This document shows positions 60,704 through 64,000 of a stretch of DNA of 64,000 nt, one piece after another. How positions within the stretch are numbered: position 1 is the stretch's first letter; each line of letters opens with the position of its first letter. The notes under the pieces were generated by a model. It searched no databases and was not told the DNA's origin. It was given only the letters and a program-made list of their open reading frames with translations. The position numbers were made by a program, and so were the translations under genes. This DNA is from Muricea muricata. Taxonomy: Eukaryota; Cnidaria; Anthozoa; Malacalcyonacea; Plexauridae. The stretch is taken from contig OY979731.1 in the NCBI GenBank assembly GCA_963855995.1, positions 5,849,442 through 5,913,441 of the forward strand, given 5' to 3'.

Positions 60704-60875
60704 ACCTAGCGGGGTGTATATATGCCCGCTAGGTGACTTGAGCCCTTGGGGTTACAATCCCCGTCAGGCAATGTTAGAGGGGTTACAATCCCCCATAACA
60801 TTAACCTGTCCAAGAGGTTACAATCCCCTTGGACAGTTCATAGAACTTGCATGGATTATATTTACAATAATAATG
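60704..60875 (+). repeat. Four-hairpin cassette H, first copy
   Basis: Consecutive inverted repeats: CCTAGCGGG/CCCGCTAGG (60705-60733); a GGGG-TTACAAT-CCCC hairpin (60748-60762); AATGTTA...TAACATT enclosing a second GGGG-TTACAAT-CCCC (60770-60802); and CTGTCCAAGAGG/CCCCTTGGACAG around a third TTACAAT loop (60806-60836), with one A-C mismatch. The second copy is at 61474-61648. No coding potential. It could be a structured RNA segment or a non-autonomous mobile element. Confidence 0.85.
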
Positions 60876-60878
60876 CGA

Positions 60879-60942
60879 TGTCTGTGTGCATATTCCAATG
60901 TCCATTTTCAGATTGTTCCTGTCCGTTGTCAGCCCTGATGAG
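60879..60942 (+). repeat. Direct repeat Y, second copy
   Basis: Partner of 60634-60696, starting four bases after the first hairpin cassette. Confidence 0.8.
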
Positions 60943-61473
60943 GTGGGTGGGTGGGGAAACAATTTCGTGCTCCCTATCGTATCTCTCTCAAGTTTAGAAC
61001 AAACTGACACTTAATAAATGCGCCTCATCCGTTTATATCCTACGGAAACTATTTCTATTGGTTGATCAATGTCAACAAAGACAATATTGTCTGTCTATTA
61101 GTTGTTGGATTACATTTGACATGATGTGCACATGTTTGCATCGTGCACAGCGCGTGATCGCTGATGCATTAGGTTAATGACTGACAATTGCGCACGACGT
61201 GAAATTCCGTGCACTTGGACAATCTCCAACAAATGTAAGAACTTTGAACAATGTTAGCAGCATTTCTCCATTAACTTTAATTTATAATCCGGATATTATA
61301 AATTGGCTTTAATGTATCAAATCTTTTGATTTGACCGCTACAACAACAAAACAGACAAACAAGTAATTGTGTGGGAGAGATGGGTCGTTGAGGGTGAAGT
61401 ACTCCGGTAGTAAAAATTAATTACATAGCATTGTTAGTGTTATCATAGACTCATAAATATGGAAGCTTGTATA
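60943..61473. other. Intergenic stretch between the hairpin cassettes
   Basis: No gene or repeat recognised. It includes a 14-bp perfect palindrome AGACAATATTGTCT at 61079-61092. Confidence 0.5.
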
Positions 61474-61648
61474 ACCTAGCGGGGTGTATATATGCCCGCT
61501 AGGCGACTGGATGCCTTGGGGTTACAATCCCCATCAGGCAATGTTAGAGGGGTTACAATCCCCCATAACATTAACCTGTCCAAGGGGTTACAATCCCCTT
61601 GGACAGTTCCAAGAACTTGCATGGAATATATATTTACAATAAATAATG
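61474..61648 (+). repeat. Four-hairpin cassette H, second copy
   Basis: Same order as the first copy, with better pairing: CCTAGCGGG/CCCGCTAGG (61475-61503); TGCCT-tg-GGGG-TTACAAT-CCCC-atc-AGGCA (61512-61540); AATGTTA...TAACATT (61540-61572); and a perfect 12-bp stem CTGTCCAAGGGG/CCCCTTGGACAG around TTACAAT (61576-61606). Confidence 0.87.
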
Positions 61649-61651
61649 TGA

Positions 61652-61725
61652 GTCTATGGGCCAGAAAGTGATCATTAGGAGCACTTCAACCCCACAAATA
61701 CACAGAATGTGTATTCCCCATAGAC
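61652..61725 (+). repeat. Foldback element containing repeat X, second copy
   Basis: GTCTATGGG (61652-61660) and CCCATAGAC (61717-61725) form a perfect 9-bp terminal inverted pair. An inner AATACAC/GTGTATT hairpin lies just inside the right arm. The first half is repeat X. It begins four bases after the second hairpin cassette. Confidence 0.75.
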
Positions 61726-62117
61726 GAGCAACCCAGCTCCCACAATAGCTGTAATCGTATAGTGGACAGCTTTAGCCGGCGATGGTAAGACCTGCTGTTT
61801 GAGCACTGCCATTGGTTATACTACAGCTGGATCATCAGGGAGGCCGGGAAAAACCTGAAAGACAGGAAACCTGGATGGGGCCATGACAATTACCAGCAGC
61901 TTCCCCACAAAGCTTCTATATTACAAATATGTGATCAAACCATTGGCAATGCTCAAGCACAGCTGACCATGCTAGCATTTTTTTTTTGAATATATTTATG
62001 ATGCGTTTTAAATCTGTTCCACCTACAGCCGGTTTGAATCTTACAATGAAACATTTTCTTTTAAGAAATTCTTGTCAATACTAGGGCATCGTCTGGTTGG
62101 TTATTTGTCGAAATGTT
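61726..62117. other. Intergenic stretch, nothing recognised
   Basis: Moderately GC-richer than its surroundings, with small inverted repeats (AGCTGT...ACAGCT, CCTG...CAGG). No ORF, tRNA fold or known short interspersed repeat was identified by eye. Confidence 0.45.
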
Positions 62118-62659
62118 CTCAAACCATTGAGATGAGCGAAATACCATGTTGAAATGAGAAACCTATAACTTGCTTGTAAACTGAAAAGAAACGATCTTAG
62201 GATTTTTAAAATGGCGTTTTAAGCGTTCTAGAAGCGATTTGAGCGTAAAACATGCTCAAATCACCAACTAAAAATTGCCGTCTTATATCGATCACGGCGA
62301 CGTTTTAGAGCTTAAAATGGTGTTTTCAGTGCTAAAGTGAACGAGTTGAGCGCAATGATGTACTGCAATCACGGACCTAAAAGAGACCTTCTAAATGGAA
62401 ATTGCAGAACTTAGCAATTCGGGAATCATGTTTTCGGCGCTCAAACCATCGAGATTAGCGAAATAACATGTTGAAATGAGAAACCAATAACTTGCTTGTA
62501 AACTGAAAAGAAACCATCTTAGAATTATTAAAATGGCGTTTTAAGCGTTCTAGAAGCGATTTGAGCGTCAAAACATATTCAAATTAGCAACTAAAAATTT
62601 CCGTCTTAAATCGATCACGGCGACGTTTTAGAGCTTAAAATGGTGTTTTCAGTGCTAAA
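62118..62659 (-). repeat. Inverted satellite fragment, about 1.7 monomers, family A-like
   Basis: Read on the minus strand it gives the satellite monomer: GCACTGAAAACACCATTTTAAG, the GATTTGAGC dyad, CAACATGTTATTTCGC and TCTCGATGGTTTGAG are all present. It is opposite in orientation to the main array and separated from it by 1.6 kb. The second monomer is cut off at 62659 within the block that reads TTTAGCACTGAAAAC on the minus strand. Confidence 0.92.
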
Positions 62660-62887
62660 ACTAGAAATACATGCATGCAACAACCCCTCGCCACTGACTA
62701 AGAGCATGCAACTATATTTTCGGAATTACATGAAGCACTAAAATAGGTTGTTGTCACAGCAACACGGCAATTGTTATTCTTTCTGTATATTTTTTCAAAA
62801 TGACAAAATATTGAGTTTTTAATCCTTGTTTTATTGACAATTTTTTAAAATGGCACAACATTTGTCATCGGTATGCTATTACGCCTA

Positions 62888-62977
62888 ATGTAAGCTTAAA
62901 TTTGGTATAAAATACGACCTATTAATTACATATATTTAATTAATAGGTCGTATTTTATACCAAATTTAAGCTTACAT
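62888..62977. repeat. Perfect palindrome, 41-bp arms, 8-bp spacer
   Basis: The left arm 62888-62928 (ATGTAAGCTTAAATTTGG...) is the exact inverse complement of 62937-62977, around CATATATT. Arms this long and perfect indicate recent origin or repair-driven homogenisation. No clear target duplication flanks it and it has no coding capacity. Confidence 0.95.
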
Positions 62978-63756
62978 AAACTTTGAGTTTGAAATAAAAC
63001 CGTTTCAAGCCAATTTTGTATCTTCGCTCATATTCTCTTACATGTAAAGTTCGTCAATATTTTGAAATACAGTAATAAGAAGACAGTCTTGCATTTTAAT
63101 ACAAAACATAAACTTACTCTGGAATTTAAACAGTAAATAGACTGGAGGAATACGGCTACGCCGGCCTTTATAAAGCATTAAAACACAAGTATAAATACGC
63201 ATTATCAACAAACTTGCCTTGTGTTTCACGCCGTAGTCAATTCTTGGCGCTTCTGTGTATTTTCCCAGAGTTAATCTCTCTTCAAGAGTCTTGTCGCAGT
63301 CGTTTTCGTCTCAGTCCTCGCCTTTTTGTATGCCTTAAGCGTTTGCTACTCCTGATATTCCGCCATACTCTTGAGATCATAAATGACCGCCCTTCGTTGG
63401 TTGTGAAAGTTGCCAAATCTTTTTGCAAAAATACAAAATATTGTAGAGCAAAAAGCAAATTTAGATATTTGCTTGCTGTCAGTTGAATTCGTGATTAATC
63501 AATCAACAACAAATTTTAAATCCGGCCAATCAGTGTTAGCCATTCATGATAGTCCGCCATATTGTTGAGATCAGTGAGGACATACCACTTTTACTACCTA
63601 TCCAGGCGGTTAGCGCGAATCTAACCAGTATAAATAGTGTCAGATTGGTCGGGCAGGCGCAGTGTTTTTACTAGACAGATTACCAATCTCGCCAATCTGA
63701 GAATCTAACAAAACTACTAGTACCAGTCTACTGTTTATCAATATCGCTCCTTCAAA
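62978..63756. promoter_or_regulatory. Non-coding stretch with promoter-like motifs
   Basis: No credible ORF: a 90-codon frame at 63214 starts only from TTG. Motifs include TATAAATA at 63190 and 63629, CCAAT in GGCCAATCAG near 63526, and a diverged direct repeat CCGCCATA(C/T)T(C/G)TTGAGATCA at 63360 and 63554. The combination suggests a promoter for the ORF at 63757. Confidence 0.4.
63629..63636 (+). promoter_or_regulatory. TATA box candidate
   Basis: TATAAATA, about 130 bp before the ATG at 63757 and about 100 bp after a CCAAT motif. The spacing is consistent with a polymerase II promoter having a leader of about 100 nt. Confidence 0.45.
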
Positions 63757-63936
63757 ATGGCGACTAACGAAGCAGTGAGCGGTGACAAAAAAAAAAACAA
63801 GTATTATGAGTGGAAATTCAGTCAAATATGTTTATGCGATATATGTCATACCTGTTTACCTGAATGTATTTTCATCCTCATCAATATTTTATGTGGAAAT
63901 ATGGATTATTTAGTGTTTGCAGTGGCTGTAAAGTGA
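63757..63936 (+). CDS. Possible first exon of an unidentified gene
   Basis: The ATG sits in a favourable context (CAAAATGGCG). The frame reads MATNEAVSGDKKKNKYYEWKFSQ and then a Cys-rich stretch to a TGA, 59 codons in all. The first 23 residues look like a genuine soluble N-terminus with a Lys-rich patch; the remainder, with many Cys and hydrophobic residues, may be translated intron. No clear consensus donor is visible, so the exon end is unknown. A CCAAT and TATA pair lies upstream. I do not recognise the protein. Confidence 0.35.
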   Translation: MATNEAVSGDKKKNKYYEWKFSQICLCDICHTCLPECIFILINILCGNMDYLVFAVAVK

Positions 63937-64000
63937 ATTTTGAAGATGAAGTATTTATTGGAACCTAATGGCTAAATGCGCATTTAAAATGGACAAATAT

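Noticed and set aside
60704..61648. tRNA gene or CRISPR-like array in the hairpin cassettes
   Set aside because: The TTACAAT loop lacks the T-arm consensus and no acceptor, D or anticodon arms can be drawn. Three short hairpins in a metazoan context are not a CRISPR array.
63214..63486. 90-codon ORF upstream of the putative promoter
   Set aside because: It begins only from TTG, has no internal Met and shows no domain.

Overview
The window is eukaryotic, almost certainly metazoan nuclear DNA: AT-rich, dominated by tandem satellite, with LTR and cut-and-paste transposons, an inferred spliceosomal intron and TATA-type promoters. The BEL/Pao retrotransposon, the PIF/Harbinger transposon and a G-tract miniature element fit a marine invertebrate such as a cnidarian, but nothing here fixes the taxon. 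No conventional host gene is complete; one possible first exon lies near the right edge.

Layout. 1-23310 is a satellite of about 323-bp monomers (family A) arranged as a higher-order repeat of about 5.16 kb (16 monomers), seen in more than four successive copies. At 23310 the array is interrupted in mid-monomer and resumes at about 36656 some ten bases further on in the same monomer. The 13.3-kb interruption is nested. An unrecognised 3.46-kb block (23311-26125 plus 36011-36655) holds a BEL/Pao retrotransposon (26126-36005, minus strand, identical 257-bp LTRs, 5-bp target duplication). Its Gag region is split by a PIF/Harbinger transposon (31557-34737) encoding a DDE transposase and a Myb/SANT-like partner. 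A 181-bp miniature inverted-repeat element (33078-33258) sits between those two convergent genes.

From 36656 to 60500 the satellite continues: family A (to about 43600), a diverged family B (to about 49990), family A again (to about 53085) and family B again (to 60500). The second A-B pair is explained by an in-register tandem duplication of 10,971 bp (34 monomers) followed by loss of 2,582 bp (8 monomers). Family B has its own 9-monomer, 2,903-bp higher-order period.

60501-64000 is the edge of the array. It holds small dispersed repeats, including two copies of a 172-175-bp cassette of four hairpins in which three share a 7-nt TTACAAT loop. It also holds a foldback repeat, an inverted 1.7-monomer satellite fragment (62118-62659), a perfect 41-bp-arm palindrome (62888-62977), and a TATA/CCAAT-bearing stretch before a short ORF at 63757 that may open a gene continuing outside the window.

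Functionally, the coding capacity is transposon-derived. The BEL element encodes Gag, protease, reverse transcriptase, RNase H and integrase, now separated from the Gag N-terminus by the insertion. The Harbinger element encodes the usual transposase plus DNA-binding partner pair. The satellite monomer carries a conserved 9-bp-arm dyad and no credible protein. All coordinates, identities and structures were read by eye; no alignment or database search was run.
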